Source: Mesorhizobium sp. 1M-11 (GTDB lineage Bacteria > Pseudomonadota > Alphaproteobacteria > Rhizobiales > Rhizobiaceae). From it: a stretch of DNA of 64,000 nt. How positions within the stretch are numbered: position 1 is the first letter of the stretch; each line of letters begins with the position of its first letter. The DNA lies in assembly GCF_001303895.1 (NCBI RefSeq), contig NZ_LJSD01000050.1, forward strand, positions 124,001 to 188,000, written 5' to 3'. This document shows positions 7,767 through 16,300 of the stretch, one piece after another. The notes beneath the pieces were generated by a model. That model saw only the letters and a list, made by a program, of their open reading frames with translations, was not told the DNA's origin and searched no databases. A program made the position numbers and the translations under genes.

Positions 7767-9575
7767 TCAAATATCGTTGTCGTCGTCTCCTGCCGGCTCT
7801 ACCGGCAGGTCGGCATCTTCATTATCGGCAGCTGGTGAATCGGGAATGCGCACGTCGATGATTTTCGCGCCGGGAAAGCGGGCGAGGATGGCGGCCACCG
7901 CTGGATCGGCACGAGCGTCGGAAAACGCATTCTCGCGCCGCGTCGTCTCGACCTCGGCCAGCGTCTGGCCGCCTTCTTCCTTCGACAGCGACACCAGCCA
8001 GCTGCGGCCGGTCCAGGCGCGCAACTTCGACGTCATGTCGTTGAGCAGCATCTTCGGCGCATCTTCGGTCAGCGCCACATCGATACGTCCCGGCTCGAAC
8101 CGCACGGGCCGCACATATCGCTTGATTTGCACCTTGAAGGCGATGTCGCGGTTCTGATCGGCAAGGGCAATGATATCGGCCAGCGATTTGACCGGTACAG
8201 ACTGCTGCTCCTGCACCGGCTCGGGTGCCGGCGTGAAGGCCGGGGCTGGAGCCTGCTCGACCAGACGCATGGTCTGCCCCCCGCCAGTCGCAACCGGCAT
8301 GCGCACCGAGGCAGTTGCCGTGGATCCGGTGTTTCCACCAACGGGGCCGGGGGCGCCATTCGCTCGCACTGCCGCACCGGGTGCTGGTTGGCCACTTTCC
8401 AGTGACTTCAGCGCTTCATCGAGGGTGGGCAGGTCTGCCGCGTGAGCGAGCCTGATCAGCACCATTTCAGCGGCGCTGACCGGCCGGTTGGAGCTCTGCA
8501 CCTCCGGAATGCCCTTGAGCAGCATCTGCCAGCTGCGCGACAGCACCCGCACCGACAGGGTGCGCGAGAACTCGAGGCCGCGCGTGCGTTCGTCTTCGCT
8601 CAGCGCCGCATCGTCGGCCGCACCCGGTATGAAACGCAGGCGCGTGACGAGATGGGTGAATTCGGCAAGGTCGGTGAGAACGGCGGCGGGATCGGCACCG
8701 ACGTCGTAGAGTGCCCTGAGGCCCTGCAGCGCCGAGGCGATGTCGCCTTTCATGAGATGTTCGAACAGGTCGACGATGCGGGCGCGGTCGGCAAGGCCGA
8801 GCATGGCGCGCACGGCTTCCGCCGTGACATTGCCGGCGCTGTGGGCGATGGCCTGATCGAAGATCGACTGGGCGTCACGCATCGATCCTTCGGCGGCGCG
8901 GGCGACCATGGCCAAGGCATCGTCGTCGGCCTCGATCTGTTCGAGGCCGGCAATGCGTTTCAGATCCGCCTTGATCATGGCTGCATCGATACGACGTAGG
9001 TCGAAGCGCTGGCAGCGCGACAGCACGGTGATCGGAACCTTGCGGATTTCGGTGGTGGCGAAGATGAATTTCACATGCGGCGGCGGCTCTTCCAGGGTCT
9101 TCAGCAGGCCGTTGAAGGCCTGCGTGGAGAGCATGTGCACCTCGTCGATGATATAGACTTTATAGCGGGCCGATACGGGCGCGTAACGAACACGGTCGAT
9201 GATGTCGCGAATGTCGTCGATACCCGTGTGGGAAGCGGCGTCCATCTCGATGACATCGACATGGCGGCCCTCCATGATCGCCTGACAGTGTTCGCCAGGC
9301 ACGGAAAGATCGACGGAAGGGCGATCGACCTCAGCAGTCTTGTAGTTGAGGGCACGCGCCAGGATGCGCGCTGTGGTTGTCTTTCCGACGCCTCGCACAC
9401 CGGTCAGCATCCATGCCTGAGCGACACGCCCGGTGGAAAAGGCGTTGGTCAGCGTGCGGACCATCGGCTCCTGGCCGATCAATTCGGAGAAGTTGGACGG
9501 GCGGTATTTGCGTGCCAGGACGCGGTAGCCACCAGAGGCCTTTTCGGGTGCGGGATTGTTTCCGGCTTCGCTCAT
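7767..9575 (-). CDS. dnaX: DNA polymerase III subunit gamma/tau
   Basis: A 602-residue clamp-loader ATPase. After VLARKYRPSNFSELIGQEPM come Walker A (TGVRGVGKTTTARILAR), a DnaX-specific loop, Walker B (YIIDEVHMLS), the sensor FIFATTEIRKVP and the arginine-finger region LSRCQRFDLRRI. The tau C-terminal half is Pro/Ala-rich and ends in an acidic tail. The open frame extends 41 codons further to 9698, but that extension runs into the SRP RNA gene and does not resemble DnaX. The ATG at 9575 with AGGGCGG upstream is preferred. Together with ybaB it forms a two-gene operon. Confidence 0.97.
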   Translation of the reverse strand: MSEAGNNPAPEKASGGYRVLARKYRPSNFSELIGQEPMVRTLTNAFSTGRVAQAWMLTGVRGVGKTTTARILARALNYKTAEVDRPSVDLSVPGEHCQAIMEGRHVDVIEMDAASHTGIDDIRDIIDRVRYAPVSARYKVYIIDEVHMLSTQAFNGLLKTLEEPPPHVKFIFATTEIRKVPITVLSRCQRFDLRRIDAAMIKADLKRIAGLEQIEADDDALAMVARAAEGSMRDAQSIFDQAIAHSAGNVTAEAVRAMLGLADRARIVDLFEHLMKGDIASALQGLRALYDVGADPAAVLTDLAEFTHLVTRLRFIPGAADDAALSEDERTRGLEFSRTLSVRVLSRSWQMLLKGIPEVQSSNRPVSAAEMVLIRLAHAADLPTLDEALKSLESGQPAPGAAVRANGAPGPVGGNTGSTATASVRMPVATGGGQTMRLVEQAPAPAFTPAPEPVQEQQSVPVKSLADIIALADQNRDIAFKVQIKRYVRPVRFEPGRIDVALTEDAPKMLLNDMTSKLRAWTGRSWLVSLSKEEGGQTLAEVETTRRENAFSDARADPAVAAILARFPGAKIIDVRIPDSPAADNEDADLPVEPAGDDDNDI

Positions 9576-9683
9576 CCGCCCTGACTGCTCCCTGAAGCCT
9601 GTTTCCGCACATAGGTTTCGCCCGCTGAGCTGCGCGCCGTCATTGTTCGCGACAGAAGGACCGCGGGAGAAGAGCGAAGAGGC

Positions 9684-9780
9684 GGGAGGCTGGAACAATG
9701 ACCCGTTCCGGGCTCGTTAGGGCTGCTTCCTTCCGGACCTGACCCGGTTGGCGAGTGGATCGTCCACCACCAACCTCCCA
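9684..9780 (-). ncRNA. ffs: Signal recognition particle RNA (small bacterial 4.5S type)
   Basis: The minus strand carries the invariant SRP apical core GGTCAGGTCCGGAAGGAAGC followed by AGCCC (about 9722-9745). The ends close with GGGAGG (9774-9779 region) pairing to CCTCCC (9684-9689), giving a hairpin of about 97 nt. The RNA scaffolds Ffh for co-translational targeting to the membrane. It lies just upstream of dnaX, a common alphaproteobacterial position. Exact ends are approximate to a few bases. Confidence 0.95.
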
Positions 9781-9907
9781 CCCCCATATCGGCAATTTGG
9801 CACGAGAATGCAAGGGTCGAGAGTCTGCATCGGCCATTGAGACCGACCAAGGAGGGGCTTGCGACGAATCCAACGCCGTTTTAGCCTTCCCGCAAATCTC
9901 AGGGGGA

Positions 9908-10333
9908 ATGCCGATGCTGCCTGGCCTGAAGGCCGGATTTTCGCTGGACGCCCGGTTGGAGGCAGACAGCGAACAATTGCTGTGGCTCGGCCTGTGCGAA
10001 CTGCGCATCATGAACGATTGCCGCTGGCCCTGGTTGATCCTGGTGCCGCAGCGGCCCGGCATCGAAGAATTGCACGACCTTACCCCGCTCGACCAGGCCA
10101 TGCTGACCTTCGAGGCCAATATGGTCGGTCAGGCGCTGAAGGAAGCCACCGGCTGCGCCAAGATCAACACTGCCGCTCTCGGCAACATTGTCCGGCAGCT
10201 GCATGTCCATGTCATTGCCCGCAACGAAGGCGATCCCGCCTGGCCCGGGCCGGTTTGGGGGCACGGGCCACGCGAACCCTACAAACGCTCCGATCTCCAC
10301 CGGTTTGCCGAACTGATAAAGGCGGCGCTATAA
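9908..10333 (+). CDS. HIT domain-containing protein
   Basis: A 141-residue histidine-triad nucleotide-binding protein. The active-site strand reads QLHVHVIARNEGDPAWPGPVWG (about residues 97-118, two short motifs QLHVHVIAR and DPAWPGPVWG). The canonical first His of the triad is replaced by Gln while the last two are kept. Upstream conserved parts are LCELRIMNDCRWPWLILVPQ and CAKINTAALGNIV. HIT proteins hydrolyse nucleotide phosphoramidates or dinucleotides. The start is the ATG at 9908 behind AGGGGGA. The next gene, nudC, begins 35 bp downstream on the same strand; both act on nucleotide conjugates. Confidence 0.9.
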   Translation: MPMLPGLKAGFSLDARLEADSEQLLWLGLCELRIMNDCRWPWLILVPQRPGIEELHDLTPLDQAMLTFEANMVGQALKEATGCAKINTAALGNIVRQLHVHVIARNEGDPAWPGPVWGHGPREPYKRSDLHRFAELIKAAL

Positions 10334-10368
10334 GTCGCTGGCAATTCCGCCGAGTCTTCCGAGTCCCC

Positions 10369-11316
10369 ATGACCTTTCGCCTGTTCGACGCGCCATTGCG
10401 CGAGCCCAGCCAATTCGTCGGCTTTGCCGGCAACCGCATCGATCGCCAGTCCGAGAATCGGTCCGACGATTGTGTTGAAGTCGCGCTGAAAGACCCGCGC
10501 GCGCGCATCCTGCCGATGCGAGACGGGCGGCTCTATCTGAAACTCAAGGACGGCGGTGCCTTCGATCCGTGGTTCGATCTGGCTGAAAGCACGGGCGTCG
10601 AAACAAAACTTTCCGAGGCAATCCTGCTGGGGTACGCCGACGGCCAACCGATCCTGGCGGCGCCGGCGGCCATGGCTTCGGAAACGCTGCCGGAAACCAT
10701 CAAGGCCATCGATCACCGCTCGGTCTACATCCAAGGCCTGATCGACGAAGCGGCACTTGGCGCACTGGCACAGGGCGCCGCGCTGCTTTCCTGGAACGCC
10801 AGCCACCGCTTCTGCTCAAAATGCGGAAATCCGTCGGAAATGCGCGCCGGCGGTTACCGGCGGCATTGCCCGGCCTGCGGCACCGATCATTTTCCGCGCA
10901 CCGATCCGGTCGCAATCATGCTGACGGTCTCGCGCGAACGATGCCTGCTGGGACGCGGCCCCCACTTCGCGCCCGGCATGTATTCCTCGCTCGCAGGTTT
11001 CATCGAGCCCGGCGAAACGATCGAAGCCGCCGTGCGCCGTGAGACCCTGGAGGAGGCCGGAATCCGGCTTGGCCGCGTCGTCTATCATGCAAGCCAACCC
11101 TGGCCGTTTCCCTATTCGCTGATGATAGGCTGTTTCGGCGAGGCTCTGAACGAGGACATCCAGGCCGATCTCACCGAGCTTGAGGACTGCCGCTGGTTTT
11201 CGCGCGAGGAGACGCGCCAGATGCTGGAGCGGCGTCATCCGGAAGGGCTGATGACCCCGCCGCCGGGAGCTATCGCGCATCACCTGATCAAGGCATGGGT
11301 GGACAGCGAAGACTGA
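10369..11316 (+). CDS. nudC: NAD(+) diphosphatase (NADH pyrophosphatase)
   Basis: A 315-residue Nudix hydrolase that cleaves NAD(H) to NMN(H) and AMP and can decap NAD-RNA. The zinc ribbon is CSKCGN...HCPACG (about residues 148-168). The Nudix box follows (GFIEPGETIEAAVRRETLEE, about 209-228), and then the NudC-specific SQPWPFPYS downstream of it. An open frame reaches back to 9859, but that part overlaps the HIT gene in another frame and is not homologous. The ATG at 10369 begins the recognisable NudC N-terminus. It is probably cotranscribed with the HIT gene and possibly ridA. Confidence 0.95.
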   Translation: MTFRLFDAPLREPSQFVGFAGNRIDRQSENRSDDCVEVALKDPRARILPMRDGRLYLKLKDGGAFDPWFDLAESTGVETKLSEAILLGYADGQPILAAPAAMASETLPETIKAIDHRSVYIQGLIDEAALGALAQGAALLSWNASHRFCSKCGNPSEMRAGGYRRHCPACGTDHFPRTDPVAIMLTVSRERCLLGRGPHFAPGMYSSLAGFIEPGETIEAAVRRETLEEAGIRLGRVVYHASQPWPFPYSLMIGCFGEALNEDIQADLTELEDCRWFSREETRQMLERRHPEGLMTPPPGAIAHHLIKAWVDSED

Positions 11317-11412
11317 GCGCATTGGCCTGGAAATCGCGGCCGGTCGCTCCGATATGACGGGCTCCACGCAACATGGTGCGGCGGCCCATCAACCTTCCGT
11401 CAGGAGCATTCC

Positions 11413-11814
11413 TTGACCCGACGCCAGACGCTCAATCCCGCCGGTCTCTTCGACAGCCAACAATATGGTTTCAGCCAGGCCCTCGTTGTCGAAGGCGGAC
11501 GCAGGATGTTGCTGTCGGGCCAGGTTGGCGTCGATGAAAATGAAAAGACCGCCGAAGGCGGCCTCGGCCCGCAGGCCATCAAGGCGCTCGACAACATCGA
11601 TTATCTGCTGAAACAGGCCGGCGGCGACCTTTCGCATGTGGTGATGCTGCGCATCTACATCGCCGAGGCGGCGCGCGATGACCAGGGGCCGATTGCTGAA
11701 GCCTTGCGCCGTTATTTCCCGGCCGATCCGCCGCCCTCGTCCTGGATCATCGTCACCGGCCTGTCGCTGCCGGAATGGCTGATCGAGATCGAGGCGGAAG
11801 CGGTCCTTCCCTGA
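11413..11814 (+). CDS. RidA family protein (YjgF/UK114)
   Basis: A 133-residue enamine/imine deaminase-fold protein. The family signature VVMLRIYIAE carries the conserved substrate-binding Arg, followed by FPADPPPSSWIIVTGL and the ending EIEAEAV. RidA proteins remove reactive 2-aminoacrylate or act as related imine hydrolases; this divergent branch may have another substrate. The start is a TTG at 11413 with AGGAG six bases upstream; no ATG gives a complete N-terminus. It converges on pheA with only 9 bp between the stops. Confidence 0.88.
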   Translation: MTRRQTLNPAGLFDSQQYGFSQALVVEGGRRMLLSGQVGVDENEKTAEGGLGPQAIKALDNIDYLLKQAGGDLSHVVMLRIYIAEAARDDQGPIAEALRRYFPADPPPSSWIIVTGLSLPEWLIEIEAEAVLP

Positions 11815-11823
11815 TGACGGGGC

Positions 11824-12690
11824 TTAATCCGCCACTTTCCACTGCTCGCGCGAATCGCTGGCCGGATAGACACCAAGGATGCGTACTTCCTTGGAGAAGA
11901 AGCGCAATTCCTCGAGCGCGTTCTTGACGCTGGGATCCTCCGGATGGCCCTCGATGTCGGCGTAGAACAGCGTCGCGGTGAAGGCGCCGAGCTGATAACT
12001 CTCCAGCTTGGTCATGTTGACGCCATTGGTGGCGAAACCGCCCATCGCCTTATAGAGCGCGGCCGGCACGTTGCGGACACGGAAGATGAAAGTGGTCATC
12101 ATCTTGGTGTCGGGCAAGCTGCGTTCGACCCACTGCTTCGATTTCGTCAGCACGACGAAACGGGTGACGTTGGAATCGGTATCCTCGACATTTTCTTCCA
12201 GTATATCGAGGCCGTAGAGCGAGGCCGCAAGCCGTGGCGCCAAGGAGGCCATCGTGCGATCCTTCTCGGCAGCCACGAATTTCGCCGAACCCGCGGTATC
12301 GCCCGCCACCACCGGCTTCCAGCCATTCTTGCGGATATATTTCCGGCACTGGCCGAGCGCATGGATATGGCTGTGCACCGTCTTGATTTCGGAGCGCTGC
12401 ACACCGGGCAGCACCATCAGCTGGAAATGGATCGGCAGGAAATATTCGCCGATGATGTGCAGCCTGGATTCCGGCAGAAGGTGATGGATGTCGGCCACAC
12501 GCCCTGCGATCGTGTTTTCGATCGGGATCATGGCAAGATCGGCCTTGCCGGTCTCCACGGCATTGAAGGCGTCCTCGAATGTCGGGCAGGGCAACGGTTC
12601 CATCGTCGGAAACATGTTGCGGCTGGCAGTGTCGGAATTGGCGCCCGGTTCGCCCTGGAACGAGATGCGGTTGGTAGGGGCAGGAGACAT
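11824..12690 (-). CDS. pheA: Prephenate dehydratase
   Basis: A 288-residue monofunctional PheA that converts prephenate to phenylpyruvate for phenylalanine synthesis. The periplasmic-binding-protein-like catalytic domain (RISFQGEPGANSD at the start, IPIENTIAGRV near residue 57, and EDTDSNVTRFVVL with the catalytic Thr-Arg-Phe near residue 168) is followed by a C-terminal ACT domain (TTFIFRVRNVPAALYKAMGG; the ligand loop reads NMTKLESY instead of the usual ESRP). No chorismate mutase domain is fused. It follows kdsB by 17 bp on the same strand, a conserved alphaproteobacterial pair. Confidence 0.95.
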   Translation of the reverse strand: MSPAPTNRISFQGEPGANSDTASRNMFPTMEPLPCPTFEDAFNAVETGKADLAMIPIENTIAGRVADIHHLLPESRLHIIGEYFLPIHFQLMVLPGVQRSEIKTVHSHIHALGQCRKYIRKNGWKPVVAGDTAGSAKFVAAEKDRTMASLAPRLAASLYGLDILEENVEDTDSNVTRFVVLTKSKQWVERSLPDTKMMTTFIFRVRNVPAALYKAMGGFATNGVNMTKLESYQLGAFTATLFYADIEGHPEDPSVKNALEELRFFSKEVRILGVYPASDSREQWKVAD

Positions 12691-12707
12691 TCTTGGCTAA
12701 GCCTTCG

Positions 12708-13436
12708 TCAGTGAGATAGGATTTCGCGCGCCCGCTCCAGGTCCTCGGGCGTGTCGACGCCGAGCGGAACCGAGCGCACGATCTCGGCGTCAATGCGCAT
12801 GCCGGCTTCCAGCGCACGCAATTGTTCGAGGCTTTCACGCCGCTCCAGCGCCGATTGTTTCAGCGCGACGAACCGTTCGAGAGCGGTGCGGCGATAGGCA
12901 TAAAGGCCGACATGATGGTAAAGTGGGCCTTCGCCCCAAGGGGCGGTGGCGCGCGTGAAATAGAGCGCCCTCAACCGCGTTTCGGACAGCGGTGAGCCAA
13001 CGATCTTGACCACGTTCGGATTGGTCTTTTCTTCCTGGCGCACGATCTCGACGCCGAGCGTCGCGATGTCGACGGAGCTGTCCTCGAACGGCTTCAGCGC
13101 CGCACGGATGATGGCTGGTTCGATGGTCGGGAGGTCGCCCTGGACGTTGACGATCGTCTCGATCTCGCCTTTCGGATCGAATGTCCCGAGCGCCTCGAAA
13201 ATGCGGTCGGAACCGGACTGGTGGTCGGCGCGGGTCATCACCGCATCGAAACCATGCGCGCGCACCGCTTCCGCCACCGCCTCGGTGTCGGTCGCCACCG
13301 CTACGCGGCCGAGGTCGGCTTCCGCGGCGCGGGCGGCCACATGCACGATCATCGGCTTGCCGGCGATATCGGCCAGTGGCTTGCCGGGCAACCGGGTGGA
13401 AGCCATGCGGGCGGGAATCAGGATCAATGTGGACAT
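12708..13436 (-). CDS. kdsB: 3-deoxy-manno-octulosonate cytidylyltransferase
   Basis: A 242-residue enzyme that activates Kdo with CTP for lipopolysaccharide inner-core synthesis. It begins with the nucleotide-binding MSTLILIPARMASTRLPGKP. It also carries IVNVQGDLPTIEP (metal-binding Asp) and HHVGLYAYRR. The open frame extends 29 codons to 13523, but the KdsB N-terminus starts exactly at the ATG at 13436. It is the first gene of a kdsB-pheA pair and diverges from the cytochrome c gene across 188 bp, which should hold both promoters. Confidence 0.96.
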   Translation of the reverse strand: MSTLILIPARMASTRLPGKPLADIAGKPMIVHVAARAAEADLGRVAVATDTEAVAEAVRAHGFDAVMTRADHQSGSDRIFEALGTFDPKGEIETIVNVQGDLPTIEPAIIRAALKPFEDSSVDIATLGVEIVRQEEKTNPNVVKIVGSPLSETRLRALYFTRATAPWGEGPLYHHVGLYAYRRTALERFVALKQSALERRESLEQLRALEAGMRIDAEIVRSVPLGVDTPEDLERAREILSH

Positions 13437-13624
13437 GGATGAAGCGGAACTGAACGGGCAGGGCGGAAAGTGGCAAAAGGTCTCACTGGAAGCGCCCTTA
13501 TAAGTGTTGCAACCGAATAGCAAAAGACCTAGTTTCCGCCCGATTTGGCCCCCTCGACGGGGAGGGTCTCGATACCGACAGCCGGAAGGACGGAACGGTC
13601 TGCCGGAAAAGGGAGCTGGGGTTT

Positions 13625-14260
13625 ATGGATTCCAACGAAGTCAACAAGGTACTGGCCGGCCTGCTCGGAACCGTGTTCGTGGTTTTTTCGGTCGGTATCG
13701 TATCCGACTCGCTGTTCGCCTCGCCCAAGCCCGAGAAGCCCGGCTTCACGATCGAAGCGGCTGAACCGGAGGCCGGTGCTGGTGGCGGCAAGGAAGCCAA
13801 GGCCGCAACGCCGGTTGCAGACCTTCTGGCTGCAGGCAAGGCAGAAGCCGGCGCCACCGTTTTCAAGAAATGCCAGGCCTGCCATAGCGGCGAGAAGGGC
13901 GGCCCCAACAAGATCGGCCCCGATCTGTGGGATATCGTCAATCGTCCGGTCGCGCATCACGAGGGCTTTGCCTATTCGGGCGGCATGAAGGATTTCGCCA
14001 AGGGCGGCGAGACGAAGTGGACCTTCGAGAACCTGAACCACTTCCTGACTTCGCCGAAGGGCTTCGTGAAGGGCACGGCCATGGGTTTCGCCGGCCTGCC
14101 CAAGGATGAGGACCGCGGCAACCTGCTCGCTTACCTGCGTACGCTGTCCGACAGCCCGGCGCCTCTGCCGGAGGCTGGTGCTGCGCCCGAGGCCACTCCT
14201 GCCGCCGCGCCTGCAGACGCCAAGCCTGCAGACGCCAAGCCTGCTGAAGGCGCGAACTGA
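13625..14260 (+). CDS. cycM: Membrane-anchored c-type cytochrome, CycM-like
   Basis: A 211-residue class I cytochrome c with an uncleaved N-terminal anchor (about residues 8-28, VLAGLLGTVFVVFSVGIVSD). The haem site CQACH is at residues 83-87 and the axial Met in GTAMGFAG is near 153. Such anchored cytochromes shuttle electrons from the bc1 complex to an aa3-type oxidase in rhizobia. The C-terminus is a Pro/Ala/Asp/Lys-rich tail with the tandem repeat PADAK-PADAK-PAEG. AAAGGGAG precedes the ATG. A terminator follows at 14284. Confidence 0.92.
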   Translation: MDSNEVNKVLAGLLGTVFVVFSVGIVSDSLFASPKPEKPGFTIEAAEPEAGAGGGKEAKAATPVADLLAAGKAEAGATVFKKCQACHSGEKGGPNKIGPDLWDIVNRPVAHHEGFAYSGGMKDFAKGGETKWTFENLNHFLTSPKGFVKGTAMGFAGLPKDEDRGNLLAYLRTLSDSPAPLPEAGAAPEATPAAAPADAKPADAKPAEGAN

Positions 14261-14283
14261 CGGTCTTATCGTTCTGACGACCA

Positions 14284-14316
14284 CGAAAAAGCCGGGTTTG
14301 ACCCGGCTTTTTTATT
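14284..14316 (+). terminator. Rho-independent terminator after cycM
   Basis: The stem AGCCGGGT/ACCCGGCT (about 14290-14308) is preceded by GAAAA and followed by a TTTTTT run, 24 bases after the cycM stop. Confidence 0.9.
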
Positions 14317-14413
14317 GCGCGGCCAAATAAGGCGGCTTCAGCCGGTTTTCGCAGGCCGCGAATAAGCTAAGGTGCCGGCTCGAACAGGCCAGCGACAGGC
14401 AGAAGGATCAGGA

Positions 14414-16300
14414 ATGCAGCGTTTCCGGCTCGGGATGCCCTTGAAGTTCCTGGCGGCAGGTGCCGCCCTTGCCATCGGTATCCAGGCGGCAATGGCCGAT
14501 GAATGGCGTACCACCTCTTCGCTGCTCGGCGAATCGAAATACGGCGAGAACTTCCAGCGCTACGACTATGTCAATCCGGACGCGCCGAAGGGAGGCACGC
14601 TGAATTCGACAGTTGTCGGCTCCTACGACAGCTTCAATCCTTACATCGTACAAGGCTCGCCGGCTGCCGGTTTCGCTCCGTTCGGGGGCGGCCTGCTTTA
14701 CGAAACGCTGATGGAACAATCCATCGACGAAGGTGGCAATATCAGCCACCCGCTGGTTGCCGAAGCCTACAAATATCCGGCTGACTATTCGTCTGCCACC
14801 TATCGCCTCGACCCGCGGGCGAAATGGCACGACGGCAAGCCGATCACCGTCGATGACGTGATCTGGTCGTTCAACGTGCTGAAAACCAACAGCCCGATGT
14901 ACAACCGCTATTTCGCGAACGTCACCGAGGCGGTGGCGGTTGGCGACCGGGAGGTGGAATTCCGCTTCGACCAGAAGGGCAACCGCGAGCTGCCGAAGAT
15001 CATGGGCGACATGGTCGTATTGCCCAAGCATTGGTGGGAAGGCACGGACGCCAAGGGCAACAAACGCGACATAACCAAGCCGACGCTGGAAATCCCGCTG
15101 GGCTCGGCTGCCTACAAGGTGAAAAGTTTCAAGCCGGGTTCTGAAATCATCTGGGAGCGCGTGCCCGACTATTGGGGCGCCAAGCTGCCGGTGAAGATTG
15201 GCCGCGAGAACTTCGACACCAAACGCTACGTCTATTTCCTCGACGACAGCGCCGCATGGCTCGCCTTCACCAAGGGCGGCCTGGAAGACATCAATGTCGA
15301 AAATAGCGGCCGCAACTGGATGACGAAATACGACTTCCCGGCCTTGAAAGCCGGCGACGTCATCAAAAAGCAGTTCCCTGCGGCGGCGCTTGCCAATTTC
15401 CAGGGCTTCATCATCAACACCCGCCGGCCGCTGTTCCAGGACCGGCACGTGCGCCAGGCGCTGTCTTACCTTTACGATTTCGACACGATCAACCGCACCC
15501 AGTCCTTCGGCCTGAATACGCGGATCACCAGCTATTTCATGGGCAAGGATCTTGCCTCGAGCGGCCTGCCGCAGGGCAAGGAGCTCGAAATCCTCAACCA
15601 ATACAAGGACAAGCTGCCGCCGGAGCTCTTTACCGAGGAATTCAAGATTCCCGCCTTCGACAATCCGCAGGCGGAACGCAAAATCCTGAAATCGGCAGTC
15701 GATCTGTTCAAGCAGGCCGGATGGGTGATCAAGGATGGCAAGATGGTCAACGCCAAGACCGGCCAGCCCTTTGCCTTCGAAATCCTCGATTTCCGGCAGG
15801 GCGCCGAGGCGACGCTCAATCCCTATGTCACCATGCTGCGCAAGATCGGTATCGTCGCCACGCTGCGCTTTGTCGACAGCAGCCAGTACGTCAATCGCGT
15901 CAACAGTTTCGATTACGACATGACCACGCAAGTGCTGCCGCAGTCTGATTCGCCAGGCAACGAACAGCGCGATTTCTGGTCGTCCAAGGCGGCCGATTCG
16001 TCCGGTTCCCGCAACTATGCCGGCATCAAGGATCCTGTCGTCGACGCGCTGGTCGACCGCGTCATCTTCGCCACCGACCGGAACGATCTCATTGCCGCCA
16101 CCCGCGCGCTCGACCGCGTGCTGTTGTGGAGTTTCTACGCGGTGCCGCAATTCACGCGGCCGGATGTGCGGCTGGCCTACTGGAACAAGTTCGGCATTCC
16201 GGACAAGCAGCCGTCCTATATCGGGCCGGACATCGATTCCTGGTGGATCGATGTCGAGAAGGAGAAAGCCCTGGCCGCCAAGTACAAGGGCCTCAATTGA
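14414..16300 (+). CDS. Extracellular solute-binding protein (SBP family 5), YejA-like, first copy
   Basis: A 628-residue periplasmic binding protein for a peptide-type ABC importer. A Sec signal peptide covers about residues 1-29 (LKFLAAGAALAIGIQAAMA). The mature start has the YejA hallmark FQRYDYVNPDAPKGGTLN. The family-5 elements YRLDPRAKWHDGKPITVDDV and VRQALSYLYDFDTIN follow. The ATG at 14414 lies behind AGGATCAGGA; an upstream in-frame ATG at 14372 would add residues before the signal. Its stop overlaps the start of a second binding-protein gene (TGATG), so the two are translationally coupled at the head of the yejBEF operon. Confidence 0.92.
   Translation: MQRFRLGMPLKFLAAGAALAIGIQAAMADEWRTTSSLLGESKYGENFQRYDYVNPDAPKGGTLNSTVVGSYDSFNPYIVQGSPAAGFAPFGGGLLYETLMEQSIDEGGNISHPLVAEAYKYPADYSSATYRLDPRAKWHDGKPITVDDVIWSFNVLKTNSPMYNRYFANVTEAVAVGDREVEFRFDQKGNRELPKIMGDMVVLPKHWWEGTDAKGNKRDITKPTLEIPLGSAAYKVKSFKPGSEIIWERVPDYWGAKLPVKIGRENFDTKRYVYFLDDSAAWLAFTKGGLEDINVENSGRNWMTKYDFPALKAGDVIKKQFPAAALANFQGFIINTRRPLFQDRHVRQALSYLYDFDTINRTQSFGLNTRITSYFMGKDLASSGLPQGKELEILNQYKDKLPPELFTEEFKIPAFDNPQAERKILKSAVDLFKQAGWVIKDGKMVNAKTGQPFAFEILDFRQGAEATLNPYVTMLRKIGIVATLRFVDSSQYVNRVNSFDYDMTTQVLPQSDSPGNEQRDFWSSKAADSSGSRNYAGIKDPVVDALVDRVIFATDRNDLIAATRALDRVLLWSFYAVPQFTRPDVRLAYWNKFGIPDKQPSYIGPDIDSWWIDVEKEKALAAKYKGLN

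Noticed and set aside
14190..14257. Tandem PADAK repeat at the cycM end as a possible frameshift artefact
   Set aside because: The repeat is in frame, short and Pro/Ala-rich like other cytochrome tails, and is followed by a proper stop and terminator.
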